Below are positions 34,467-43,401 of a DNA stretch of 64,000 bases, one piece after another (within the stretch, counting starts at the first letter, position 1; every line of letters starts with the position of its first letter). The stretch is taken from the NCBI GenBank assembly GCA_964393035.1, contig CAYMRX010000009.1:5997-69996 (forward strand), written 5' to 3'. The notes below the pieces were generated by a model, which was not told the origin of the DNA, made no database searches, and worked only from the letters and a program-made list of their open reading frames with translations. The translations under genes and the position numbers were made by a program. The DNA comes from Tabrizicola_A sp964393035 (GTDB lineage Bacteria; Pseudomonadota; Alphaproteobacteria; Rhodobacterales; Rhodobacteraceae).

Positions 34467-36191
34467 TTAGTTCTGCCAGGACTTGATCAGCTCGTCATAG
34501 GAAACCGTTTCGCCCATGGGCTTTTCGTTTTCCAGTTTCGCCACCGGTGCGCCGGGGGCATCAAGCCAGACCTGCGCGTCCTGCTCTTCGTTCATGACCG
34601 GGCCAAGTTCGCCCTGTGCGCCGGATTTCTCCAGACGGATCAGGACCTTTTCCTGCTCCGCGCAAAGCGCATCCAGCGCCTCTTGCGGGGTCTTGGCGCC
34701 CGACATGGCGTCGCCAATGTTCTGCCACCACAGCTGTGCCAGCTTGGGGTAGTCAGGAACGTTGGTGCCGGTAGGCGACCACTGAACGCGGGCGGGCGAG
34801 CGATAGAATTCGATCAGGCCGCCAAGCTTTGGTGCGCGTTCGGTGAACGATTCGTGCTGGATCGTGCTTTCGCGGATGAAGGTCAGGCCGACGTGGGCCT
34901 TCTTCACGTCCACGGTCTTCGAGGTGACGAACTGGGCATAAAGCCAAGCCGCCTGAGCGCGGTCGACCGGGGTCGACTTCATCAGGGTCCAGGAACCGGC
35001 GTCCTGGTAGCCGATCTTCTGGCCTTCGGTCCAGTAAGCGCCGTGCGGCGAGGGGGCCATGCGCCACTTGGGCGTGCCGTCCTCATTCATCACGGGCGTG
35101 CCCGGCTCGACCGAGGCTGCGGTAAAGGCGGTGTACCAGAACATCTGCTGGGCAATCGCGCCCTGAGCAGGAACCGGGCCAGCTTCACCAAAGGTCATAC
35201 CGGCCGCTTCAGGCGGCGAGTACTTTTGCAGCCATTCGATAGCCTTGGTCACAGCGTAAACGGCTGCTGCGTCGTTGGTCGAACCACCGCGCGCCACGCA
35301 AGACCCGACGGGCTGCGACTTTTCGTTGACGCGGATGCCCCATTCGTCAACCGGCAGGCCGTTCGGTTCGCCCACGTCGCCCATACCGGCCATCGACATC
35401 CACGCGTCGGTGTAACGCCAGCCAAGCGAGGGGTCCTTCTTGCCGTAGTCCATGTTGCCATAGACGCCGGTTGCCGGCCCGCCCATGTAAGACATATCGC
35501 GACCCGTGAAGAATTCAGCGATGTCTTCGTAGGCCGACCAGTTCACCGGAACGCCAAGGTCATAGCCATACTTGGCCTTGAAATCGTCCTTGGTTTTCTG
35601 ATCGTTGAACCAGTCATAACGGAACCAGTAAAGGTTGGCGAACTGCTGGTCGGGCAGCTGATAGAGCTTGCCATCCGGACCGGTCGTGAAGGACGTGCCG
35701 ATGAAGTCGGCAATGTCCAAGCCTGGGTTCGTCACCGCAGCACCTTCGCCAGCCATCCAGTCGGTCAGGTTGCGGGCCAGTTGATAGCGCCAGTGGGTGC
35801 CGATCAGGTCGCTGTCGTTGATGTAGGCGTCATAGATGTTTTCGCCCGACTGCATTTGCGTTTGCAGCTTTTCGACAACGTCGCCTTCGCCGATCAGGTC
35901 ATGGGTGACCTTGATGCCAGTGATGGCCTCGAACGCCGGAGCGAGGACTTTGGATTCGTATTCATGGGTGCCGATGGTTTCCGACACCACTTTGATTTCC
36001 ATGCCGGCATAGGGTTTGGCGGCATCGATGAACCATTGCAGTTCGGCTTCTTGGCCTGCGCGATCTAGCGTGGACAAATCACCGATTTCCGAATCAAGGA
36101 AGGCTTTCGCCGCCTCGATATCTGCCCAGGCGGGCAGACCGCTGGCCATCAGCACAAGCGCCATGGCGGTTGCGGTTTTCCTTAGTCTCAT
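34467..36191 (-). CDS. glpV: Glycerol ABC transporter substrate-binding protein
   Basis: A 574-residue periplasmic binding protein with an N-terminal signal peptide (MRLRKTATAMALVLMASGL, cleavage near PAWA-DI). The mature part is a large two-lobe binding protein of the extracellular solute-binding family 1 type, with EIKVVSETIGTHEYESKVL and LWWQNIGDAMSG segments as in the rhizobial glycerol transporter. ATG 36191 has GGGAGGA just upstream; a longer frame begins at 36311 but lacks a signal at its start. It is preceded by glpU and followed by a terminator-like hairpin. Confidence 0.88.
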   Translation of the reverse strand: MRLRKTATAMALVLMASGLPAWADIEAAKAFLDSEIGDLSTLDRAGQEAELQWFIDAAKPYAGMEIKVVSETIGTHEYESKVLAPAFEAITGIKVTHDLIGEGDVVEKLQTQMQSGENIYDAYINDSDLIGTHWRYQLARNLTDWMAGEGAAVTNPGLDIADFIGTSFTTGPDGKLYQLPDQQFANLYWFRYDWFNDQKTKDDFKAKYGYDLGVPVNWSAYEDIAEFFTGRDMSYMGGPATGVYGNMDYGKKDPSLGWRYTDAWMSMAGMGDVGEPNGLPVDEWGIRVNEKSQPVGSCVARGGSTNDAAAVYAVTKAIEWLQKYSPPEAAGMTFGEAGPVPAQGAIAQQMFWYTAFTAASVEPGTPVMNEDGTPKWRMAPSPHGAYWTEGQKIGYQDAGSWTLMKSTPVDRAQAAWLYAQFVTSKTVDVKKAHVGLTFIRESTIQHESFTERAPKLGGLIEFYRSPARVQWSPTGTNVPDYPKLAQLWWQNIGDAMSGAKTPQEALDALCAEQEKVLIRLEKSGAQGELGPVMNEEQDAQVWLDAPGAPVAKLENEKPMGETVSYDELIKSWQN

Positions 36192-36282
36192 TATGTATCC
36201 TCCCAGATTGTGAGACGTCCGTTCTTTGCAGTTCAGCCGGAGGACGGGGGTGCAATCCCTGCCCTTCGGCGTCTTTTCCCCC

Positions 36283-36684
36283 TTACACCCAGCGAAACAC
36301 CGCTGCCGCATAAAGCAGGCATAGGATCAGCGGCCAAGTCAGTGGCGCACCGAAGAAAAAGAGCCAGCCCAAATTGATGAAGGCCGAGCCCAAGAGTGTG
36401 ATGAACAACCGGTCGCCGCGCGTGGTTTCAATGCGCAGCACGCCACGACGGGGTGTTTCGGGAAAGCGGATCGCCAGCAGGGTGAAGAGGATCAGCAGGC
36501 AGGCGATGATGAAGAAGAACAGCGCGACAGGAAAGGTCCACGCCATCCAGCCCCCGGGGATCATCGGGTCAAACCACGCCATCCCCTCTTCGTTACGCGG
36601 CACTGACCAGACTAGAAAACCAAGGATGGTGGCCATCAGGGCAAGGGTGCCCACGTAAATGCCGTTCCAGCGCGATGTAGTCAT
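36283..36684 (-). CDS. glpU: Small membrane protein of the glycerol transporter (DUF2160)
   Basis: A 133-residue protein with three to four hydrophobic helices (about 10-28, 50-72, 92-108, 112-130). DUF2160 proteins are regularly found between the permease and binding-protein genes of glpSTPQUV-type operons; their role in the transporter is not known. ATG 36684 overlaps the glpQ stop. Confidence 0.85.
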   Translation of the reverse strand: MTTSRWNGIYVGTLALMATILGFLVWSVPRNEEGMAWFDPMIPGGWMAWTFPVALFFFIIACLLILFTLLAIRFPETPRRGVLRIETTRGDRLFITLLGSAFINLGWLFFFGAPLTWPLILCLLYAAAVFRWV

Positions 36685-37490
36685 CACACCCTCCCTAGGG
36701 CAAAGCCCTTGGCTATGTAGTTGCGGACAAAGTAGATTACCAAGGCGCCGGGGATGATGGTCAGGACACCTGCGGCGGCCAGAACCCCCCAGTCCATCCC
36801 GCTGGCAGACACCGTGCGGGTCATGGTCGAGGCGATGGATTTCGCGTAGACGCTTGTCAGCGTGCGCGACAGCAGCAGTTCAACCCATGAGAACATGAAG
36901 CAGAAAAACGCAGCCACACCGATGCCCGATGCGATCAGCGGCATGAAGATGCGGGTGAAGAAGCGGCCAAAGGAATAGCCATCGATATAGGCTGTCTCGT
37001 CTATTTCCTTGGGCACGCCGCGCATGAAGCCCTCCAAGATCCAGACCGCCAGCGGCACGTTGAACAGGCAATGCGCCAAGGCTACTGCGATATGCGTGTC
37101 AAACAACCCAACTGACGAATAAAGCTGAAAGAACGGCAAGGCAAAGACCGCGGGCGGCGACATCCGGTTGGTCAGAAGCCAGAAGAAAAGATGCTTGTCG
37201 CCCATGAAGCTGTAGCGCGAAAAGGCATAGGCGGCAGGCAATGCAACGGTGATCGAAATCACCGTATTCATCACCACATAGATCAGAGAATTGACATAGC
37301 CCATATACCATGACGGGTCAGTCAGGATGGTGACATAGTTGGCAAAGGTCAGGTTGTCGGGAAACAGGGTAAAGGTCGAGGTGATTTCTGAGTTGGTCTT
37401 CAGGCTCATGTTGACCAGCCAATAGATCGGGATCATCAGGAACAAGAGGTACAGCGTCATGACGATGGCAGAGGACCGGATACGCATCAT
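36684..37490 (-). CDS. glpQ: Glycerol ABC transporter permease
   Basis: A 268-residue MalG-type inner-membrane permease with six helices. The EAA loop EIDETAYIDGYSFGRFFTRIFMP is near residue 165. It pairs with GlpP, and the two genes overlap by 4 bp. The last residues VRNYIAKGFAL are typical of the family. Confidence 0.93.
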   Translation of the reverse strand: MMRIRSSAIVMTLYLLFLMIPIYWLVNMSLKTNSEITSTFTLFPDNLTFANYVTILTDPSWYMGYVNSLIYVVMNTVISITVALPAAYAFSRYSFMGDKHLFFWLLTNRMSPPAVFALPFFQLYSSVGLFDTHIAVALAHCLFNVPLAVWILEGFMRGVPKEIDETAYIDGYSFGRFFTRIFMPLIASGIGVAAFFCFMFSWVELLLSRTLTSVYAKSIASTMTRTVSASGMDWGVLAAAGVLTIIPGALVIYFVRNYIAKGFALGRV

Positions 37491-38359
37491 TTCGTCTCCA
37501 CTTTTTCAAGGGCGGTCATGACGGTGTAAAAGGCCCATGACACTAGAAGGATCACTAGGAAGTACATGATCGAAAAGGCGGCGGCAGGGCCAAGGTCGAA
37601 CTGGCCGACGGCCATTTTCACAAGATCGATGGAGAGGAACGTGGTCGAGTTTCCAGGGCCTCCGCCGGTGACGACGAAAGGCTCGGTATAGATCATGAAA
37701 CTGTCCATGAACCGCAACAACACAGCAATCAGCAGCACGCCAGCCATCTTGGGAAGTTCGATAAAGCGGAACACGCTCCACCGGCTGGCTTGGTCAATGC
37801 GGGCGGCTTGGTAATAGGCCTGCGGGATGGACTGCAGGCCAGCATAGCACAAAAGAGCGACAAGTGACGTCCAGTGCCAGACATCCATGACAATGATGGT
37901 AATCCAAGCATCCAAAGGATCGTTGGTGTAGTTGTAATCAATCCCGATGGCCGCCAAAGCGTGGCCTAAAAGACCAATGTCCACCCGGCCAAAGATCTGC
38001 CAGATCGTGCCAACCACATTGAATGGGATCAGCAATGGCAGCGCCATCAGCACAAGACCAAAGCTGGCCCAGAAGCCTTTTTTCGGCATGTTGAGCGCAA
38101 TGAAGATACCCAAGGGTACCTCGATCGCCAGAATGATGGCGGAAAACAGCACCTGACGGCCAAGCGCGTCATGCATGCGGTCCGAGGTGATCATTTCTTC
38201 AAACCAGCCAAGGCCGTTCCAGAAGAATTCATTCTCGCCGAAGGTGTCGTTTACCGAATAGTTCACGACGGTCATCAGCGGGATCACAGCGGAAAAGGCC
38301 ACGATCACGAGGACCGGCAGTACAAGAAACCATGCCCTGTTGTTCTGGGTCTTTTCCAT
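37487..38359 (-). CDS. glpP: Glycerol ABC transporter permease
   Basis: A 290-residue MalF-type permease with about six helices. The EAA loop is AYYQAARIDQASRWSVFRFIELP near residue 187. The start overlaps the glpT stop by 1 base. A close paralogue lies at 30759-31613 in the same operon. Confidence 0.93.
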   Translation of the reverse strand: MEKTQNNRAWFLVLPVLVIVAFSAVIPLMTVVNYSVNDTFGENEFFWNGLGWFEEMITSDRMHDALGRQVLFSAIILAIEVPLGIFIALNMPKKGFWASFGLVLMALPLLIPFNVVGTIWQIFGRVDIGLLGHALAAIGIDYNYTNDPLDAWITIIVMDVWHWTSLVALLCYAGLQSIPQAYYQAARIDQASRWSVFRFIELPKMAGVLLIAVLLRFMDSFMIYTEPFVVTGGGPGNSTTFLSIDLVKMAVGQFDLGPAAAFSIMYFLVILLVSWAFYTVMTALEKVETK

Positions 38360-39435
38360 CAGACGGCACCTCCTGCGACGCGCCAGTCATCGGCGTAGAC
38401 GTTGATCTTGCCCGGCGCAAAGGCGACGCGGGTCATGTCGGGGCTGATCGCCATGCCCTCGGGGGCGATGATGTTGAAGGCCTGGCCAAAGAGGTCGGCC
38501 CGGATGATGCGGTGGCGGCCCACATCCTCGACCCGGCGGATGGTTACCGGCAGGCCCGCGCCATCGGTCAGGCTGCAATATTCGGGGCGGATGCCGATCT
38601 GGGTGCGGCCCTGCAGGGGCCCGTAACCTGCGCCAAGCGCAACCTCGGCGCCCTGCAGATGCGCGACGGTGCCCGAAACGCGGGCGTCAAGCAGGTTCAT
38701 CCCCGGCGAGCCGATGAAATAGCCGACAAAGGTATGGGCCGGGGTTTCGAACAATTCATCCGGCGTGCCCATCTGCACGACGCGGCCGTCATACATGACG
38801 ACAACCTTGTCGGCAAAGGTCAGCGCCTCGGTCTGGTCATGGGTGACGTAGATCATCGTATGGCCAAACTGGCGGTGCAACTGTTTCAGCTGGGTGCGCA
38901 ATTCCCATTTCATGTGGGGGTCGATCACGGTCAGGGGTTCGTCAAACAGGATCGCGTTGACATCCTCGCGCACCATGCCGCGGCCAAGGCTGATCTTTTG
39001 CTTGGCGTCGGCGGTCAACCCGCGCGCTTTGCGGTTCAGAATGTCTTCCATCCCGATCATCTGGGCGATCTGGTTGACCCGCCCCGCGATATAGGCCGCA
39101 TCCATGCCGCGGTTCCGCAACGGGAAGGACAGGTTTTCGCGCACCGTCATCGTGTCATAGACCACCGGAAACTGAAACACCTGCGCGATGTTGCGCGCTG
39201 CGGTTTCCTGATCGGTCACGTCCAGATCGCCAAACAGCACCCGCCCATGGCTTGGCCGCACAAGGCCAGAGATGATGTTCAAAAGCGTGGTCTTGCCACA
39301 GCCCGACGACCCCAGCAGAGCATAGGCCCCACCGTCTTGCCAGACGTGATCCATTTCCTTCAGCGCATAATCCGACTCGGCATTCGGGTTGGCGGCGTAG
39401 GAATGGGCGAGTTTTGAAAGCGTGATCTGTGCCAT
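38359..39435 (-). CDS. glpT: Glycerol ABC transporter ATPase with degenerate signature motif
   Basis: A 358-residue ATPase. Walker A LLGSSGCGKTT is near residue 38, Walker B AILFDEPLTVID near 163 and the H-loop IYVTHDQ near 193. The ABC signature, usually LSGGQ, reads LTADAKQKISLGRG. A C-terminal TOBE-type regulatory domain follows (about 240-358). Its partner GlpS has an intact signature but lacks the H-loop histidine, so the two subunits are complementary. Confidence 0.9.
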   Translation of the reverse strand: MAQITLSKLAHSYAANPNAESDYALKEMDHVWQDGGAYALLGSSGCGKTTLLNIISGLVRPSHGRVLFGDLDVTDQETAARNIAQVFQFPVVYDTMTVRENLSFPLRNRGMDAAYIAGRVNQIAQMIGMEDILNRKARGLTADAKQKISLGRGMVREDVNAILFDEPLTVIDPHMKWELRTQLKQLHRQFGHTMIYVTHDQTEALTFADKVVVMYDGRVVQMGTPDELFETPAHTFVGYFIGSPGMNLLDARVSGTVAHLQGAEVALGAGYGPLQGRTQIGIRPEYCSLTDGAGLPVTIRRVEDVGRHRIIRADLFGQAFNIIAPEGMAISPDMTRVAFAPGKINVYADDWRVAGGAV

Positions 39436-39438
39436 GGG

Positions 39439-40527
39439 TCAGGCCGCCAATGCATAGGACGCAGGTGCGACAAGCGCGCCATCAGCGTCGAAAAGATAGA
39501 TACGGGTCGGGTTCAGATAGACATTGACCGCCGTGCCGGGGGCGAGATCCTGCACCCCATGCACAAGGCCCACCCATTTCTCGGCCCCGTGCCGCAGATG
39601 CAGGAAAGACTCTGACCCGGTGATTTCGGTCACGGCCACAGTGCAGGGCAGTTCGACGGCATCGCCCGAATGCTTGTCAAGCGTCACATGATTGGCGCGG
39701 AAGCCTGCTAGATAGCGGCCATCTGGCAAGGCAGCATGGGCCCCTTCTGCGGGGGCCTTGGCCAACCCGCCAAAATCCAGCCGAGGACCGGTCTTGACGA
39801 CCGGGACAAAATTCATCGGCGGATCCGAAAACACCCGCGCCGTGGTGGCATCAGTGGGCAGGCGGTAAACCTTTGGCGTCGGGCCAAACTGGGTGACGCG
39901 GCCTTCCCACAGGGTGGCGGTGTTGCCGCCCAGAAGCAGGGCCTCTTCGGGTTCGGTGGTGGCATAGACAAAAATCGCCCCCGAAGCCTCAAAAATCCGG
40001 GGAATTTCGACGCGCAATTCCTCGCGCAGCTTGTAGTCAAGGTTGGCCAAAGGTTCGTCGAGCAAAACCAGCCCCGCGCCCTTGACCAAAGCCCGTGCAA
40101 GCGCACAGCGCTGCTGCTGGCCGCCCGAAAGCTCCAGCGGTTTGCGGGTCAGCATCGGCGTCAGTTTCAGCATATCGGCGGTTTCGCGCACGGCGCGGTC
40201 AATTTCGGTCGTAGTCTTGCCCATTAGACGCAAGGGCGAGGCGATGTTGTCATAAACGCTCATCGCGGGGTAGTTGATGAACTGCTGATAGACCATGGCG
40301 ACCTTGCGGTCCTGCACGCGTTGACCGGTCACATCCGTGCCGTTCCAAAGAATCTGGCCTGTGGTGGGAACGTCCAGCCCGGCCATCAGGCGCATCAGCG
40401 AGGTCTTGCCAGACAGTGTTGGCCCCAACAGCACGTTCATCGTGCCGCGCTCCAGCATCAGGTCGGTCGGGCGAATATGCGCGCGCCCCTGAACTGACCG
40501 TGAGACTGATTTAAGTTCAAGCGCCAT
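39439..40527 (-). CDS. glpS: Glycerol ABC transporter ATPase lacking the switch histidine
   Basis: A 362-residue ATPase. Walker A GPTLSGKTS is near residue 35, the signature LSGGQQQRCALARAL near 136 and Walker B VLLDEPLANLD near 158. The H-loop, normally VTHD, reads YATTEPEEAL, so the switch histidine is replaced by Thr. A TOBE-type C-terminal domain is present. It ends 3 bp before glpT and begins 9 bp after glpD. Confidence 0.9.
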   Translation of the reverse strand: MALELKSVSRSVQGRAHIRPTDLMLERGTMNVLLGPTLSGKTSLMRLMAGLDVPTTGQILWNGTDVTGQRVQDRKVAMVYQQFINYPAMSVYDNIASPLRLMGKTTTEIDRAVRETADMLKLTPMLTRKPLELSGGQQQRCALARALVKGAGLVLLDEPLANLDYKLREELRVEIPRIFEASGAIFVYATTEPEEALLLGGNTATLWEGRVTQFGPTPKVYRLPTDATTARVFSDPPMNFVPVVKTGPRLDFGGLAKAPAEGAHAALPDGRYLAGFRANHVTLDKHSGDAVELPCTVAVTEITGSESFLHLRHGAEKWVGLVHGVQDLAPGTAVNVYLNPTRIYLFDADGALVAPASYALAA

Positions 40528-40536
40528 CCGGTTCTC

Positions 40537-42132
40537 CTATTCGGCAGTGGGGCTAAGCACCCCGTCTTGTGCGGCTGCGATCATGTACACGTCCAGCGCG
40601 GCGATCTGGTCCGCCGTTAACCGCAGCCCAAGCTTGGTGCGCCGCCAGACCACATCTGCCGCGCGGCGGGCAAACTCGCGCCTCATCAGCCAACGCACTT
40701 CGGTCTCGGTCATGGTCGCGCCAAAGTCGCGGCCCAAATCGGCTGCAGCCTGCGCATCGCCCAGCAGGGTTGCCGCCTCTGATCCATAGGCGCGCACCAG
40801 ACGCCCGGCCCAGTAATCCGACAGGAACGGGAACCGCGCCTTCAGATCATCGGTCAATCTGGCCACGCCATCATGCGGAAAATCCCCGCCAGGCAAGGGC
40901 ACACGCGCTGTCCAGCGACCCGAGGCTTGCGGAAAGAACGGCGCCAGCTTTGCAAGCGCGCTTTCGGCCAAACGCCGATAGGTGGTGATCTTGCCGCCAA
41001 AGACGTTCAACAAAGGCGCGCCGTTGGTGTCCAGCGACAGCACATAGTCCCGCGTCGCCGCCGTGGCCGACTTGGCCCCATCGTTATACAGCGGCCTAAC
41101 GCCGGAATAGGTCCAGACCACATCTTCGGCAGTGACCGACTTGGCAAAATAGCGGCTGGCAAAATCCAAGAGATAGTCACGCTCGCCATCGGTGCAGGCC
41201 ACCTCGCCGGGCGCGCCCTGATGGTCTTGGTCGGTGGTGCCGATCAAGGTGAAGTCTTGCTCATAAGGAATGGCAAAGATGATGCGGCCGTCGGTGCCCT
41301 GAAAAAAATAGCAGCGGTCGTGGTCGTAAAGCTTGCGGGTGACGATGTGCGAGCCGCGCACCAGCCGCACGCCTTCGGCTGTATTGATCCGAACGACGTT
41401 GCGGATCACATCTTCGACCCAAGGCCCGCCCGCATTGACCAGCGCGCGCGCCGTATGGGTGTGCGTGCCGTTAGGCCCTTCAGTCACAACTTCCCACAGA
41501 TCCCCCATTCGGGTGGCAGAGGTGACGCGGGTCCGTGTCAAAACCACCGCGCCACGTTGCGCGGCATCGCGAGCGTTCAGCGACACTAGCCGCGAATCTT
41601 CGACCCAACAGTCCGAGTATTCATAGGCATGGCGGAATTTCGGCTGCAGAGCCGCGCCCGCAGGATCGCGCGTCAGATCCAGCGTGCGCGCGCCGGGCAG
41701 GATCTTGCGGCCCCCCAGCGTGTCATAAAGAAACAAGCCAAGCCGGATCAGCCAAGCCGGTCGCCGCCCCTTCATCCAAGGCATCACCCGCGACAAAAGC
41801 CGCCCTGTCGGCGTATCGCCTTCAAACCGCATGTCGGGAGAATAGGGCAAGACAAACCGCATGGGCCAAGAGATATGCGGCATGGCGACCAGCAGCGTCT
41901 CACGCTCTTCCAGCGCTTCGCGGACTAGCCGGAACTCGAAATATTCAAGATAGCGCAGCCCGCCATGAAACAGCTTGGTCGATGCCGAGGATGTGGCTTG
42001 GGCCAGATCGCCTTGCTCTGCCAGAACAACAGAAAGACCACGACCCACCGCATCTCGCGCGACGCCACATCCATTGATGCCGCCGCCGATTATGAACAGG
42101 TCGGTCGGGTTGGTCCCGCTTGTCAATGGCAC
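40537..42132 (-). CDS. glpD: Glycerol-3-phosphate dehydrogenase (FAD, membrane-associated)
   Basis: It oxidises sn-glycerol-3-phosphate to dihydroxyacetone phosphate and passes electrons to quinone. The protein of 531 residues has the FAD-binding DLFIIGGGINGCGVARDAVG motif at the N-terminus, STKLFHGGLRYLE near residue 52, and WTYSGVRPLY near 340. I chose GTG 42132 because GGGGGAG lies at the right distance (42139-42145); the longer frame from TTG 42147 would put that site inside the gene. First gene of the minus-strand operon, divergent from glpR. Confidence 0.93.
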   Translation of the reverse strand: MPLTSGTNPTDLFIIGGGINGCGVARDAVGRGLSVVLAEQGDLAQATSSASTKLFHGGLRYLEYFEFRLVREALEERETLLVAMPHISWPMRFVLPYSPDMRFEGDTPTGRLLSRVMPWMKGRRPAWLIRLGLFLYDTLGGRKILPGARTLDLTRDPAGAALQPKFRHAYEYSDCWVEDSRLVSLNARDAAQRGAVVLTRTRVTSATRMGDLWEVVTEGPNGTHTHTARALVNAGGPWVEDVIRNVVRINTAEGVRLVRGSHIVTRKLYDHDRCYFFQGTDGRIIFAIPYEQDFTLIGTTDQDHQGAPGEVACTDGERDYLLDFASRYFAKSVTAEDVVWTYSGVRPLYNDGAKSATAATRDYVLSLDTNGAPLLNVFGGKITTYRRLAESALAKLAPFFPQASGRWTARVPLPGGDFPHDGVARLTDDLKARFPFLSDYWAGRLVRAYGSEAATLLGDAQAAADLGRDFGATMTETEVRWLMRREFARRAADVVWRRTKLGLRLTADQIAALDVYMIAAAQDGVLSPTAE

Positions 42133-42418
42133 GCCAATCTCCCCCAAATGCCGAGATACAAGTCTAAAGAACGTCTTGAGTCAATCAGTTATTTTCGCTT
42201 TTGCGCGATACCTCCAAACGCGAACATCAAGCGGGCATATATGCGGATATTTCCATCTTGTCCGTGCCCTAAGTCCCGATATTTTTCTGCAATCGCACAA
42301 TTTCGCGCTGCGTCGCGGCATCGGCTGGAGGCGATTGCGCCGCCGGTTTTTCCCTCTTGTGCAGCAAAGGAACTTGAACGAAAATCAATGATATCTTTCG
42401 CAAACCAAGGAATAAGAC
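42133..42418. promoter_or_regulatory. Divergent glpD/glpR control region
   Basis: A 286-bp region with AT-rich stretches. TTTCG-type words appear several times (for example TTTTCGCTTTTGCGCG at 42190-42205 and TTTCGCAAACC at 42396-42406), which could be GlpR half-sites of the DeoR family. Promoters for both directions are expected here; exact elements cannot be fixed from sequence alone. Confidence 0.45.
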
Positions 42419-43183
42419 GTGGCGCTCAGCTTTCGTCAAAGCGAGATCCTCGACATAGCCCGACTTGAAGGCCGGGTAGTGGTCGACGATCTGGCGCAAA
42501 AGTTTGACGTCACGCTGCAAACCATTCGCCGCGACCTGTCGGAACTTGCCGACATGGGGCATCTGGACCGGGTGCATGGCGGGGCGGTGCCACGGACCGG
42601 GGCCGCCAACCTTGGCTATGAACAGCGGCGGCGGATGAATCAAGATGGCAAGGTAGCCATCGCGCGGGCCTGCGCGGCAGCGATCCCCGAGAACTGCTCG
42701 CTTATCATGAACCTTGGTACGACCACCGAGGCTGTTGCGCAGGAATTACTGAACCACAGCAATATCACCGTCGTGACCAACAACATGAATGTCGCCAATA
42801 CGCTGGCCGCCAATCCGGGCTGCGAGATCATGGTCGCAGGTGGCGCTTTGCGCCGTTCCGACGGTGGTTTGGTCGGAGAACTGACGACCCAGTTCTTCGA
42901 GCAGTTCAAGGTTGATTATGCGGTGATCGGCGCTTCGGCGCTGGATCACGATGGCGACATTCTTGACTTTGATCTGGCAGAAGTCCGGGTCTCAAAGACT
43001 ATCATTCGGCAATCGCGCAAGGTGTTCTTGGTTTGCGATGCCTCCAAACTCGACCGATCGGCACCAGCCCGACTGGCCTCTCTGGCAGAAATTGATACTC
43101 TGTTTACCGATCGAGCCCTTCCACCGGATCTCGCCCGCAGATGCGCCGACTGGGGAACCAAGGTTACCATAGTGCGCGAATAG
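42419..43183 (+). CDS. glpR: DeoR-family glycerol regulon repressor
   Basis: A 254-residue repressor. The N-terminal winged helix-turn-helix is SFRQSEILDIARLEGRVVV then TLQTIRRDLSELADMG (about residues 4-45). The C-terminal sugar-phosphate sensor domain has MNLGTTTEAVAQEL near 97 and VIGASALDHDGDILDFDLAEV near 172. GTG 42419 is preceded by AAGGAA. The expected inducer is glycerol-3-phosphate, made by GlpK. Confidence 0.93.
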   Translation: MALSFRQSEILDIARLEGRVVVDDLAQKFDVTLQTIRRDLSELADMGHLDRVHGGAVPRTGAANLGYEQRRRMNQDGKVAIARACAAAIPENCSLIMNLGTTTEAVAQELLNHSNITVVTNNMNVANTLAANPGCEIMVAGGALRRSDGGLVGELTTQFFEQFKVDYAVIGASALDHDGDILDFDLAEVRVSKTIIRQSRKVFLVCDASKLDRSAPARLASLAEIDTLFTDRALPPDLARRCADWGTKVTIVRE

Positions 43184-43370
43184 TTGTTTCCGCCGCGGCC
43201 ATTCCCGGGCTCCGGGCACTCGCTTGAAACAATGCTTGGGCGTGTAGTTGCGCCATAAATCGTCGCCAACCTCTGCCGAACTCCCTGTGAAAATATTCAA
43301 TTAACCGGGGCAACGCTTAGGTCGGACTGGGCACGAAAAGGTGCCGCACGAGCAAAAGCCCCGAACGTCC

Positions 43371-43386
43371 GCTTTGGGCCGAAAGC
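43371..43386. repeat. Short interspersed motif, copy 2 (GCTTTGGGCCGAAAGC)
   Basis: Identical to 63837-63852 and one base from 29829-29844. It lies in the 218-bp convergent gap between glpR and the DUF2493 gene, in which no gene was recognised. A GGGGGC/GCCCCC hairpin at 43394-43409 overlaps the end of the DUF2493 gene and may help terminate it. Confidence 0.6.
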
Positions 43387-43401
43387 GAAGTCTGAGGGGG
43401 C

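Noticed and set aside
34683..36068. 461-codon plus-strand frame opposite glpV
   Set aside because: It lies fully within the glycerol-binding protein gene, which has a signal peptide and ribosome binding site; the antisense product has no recognisable domain.
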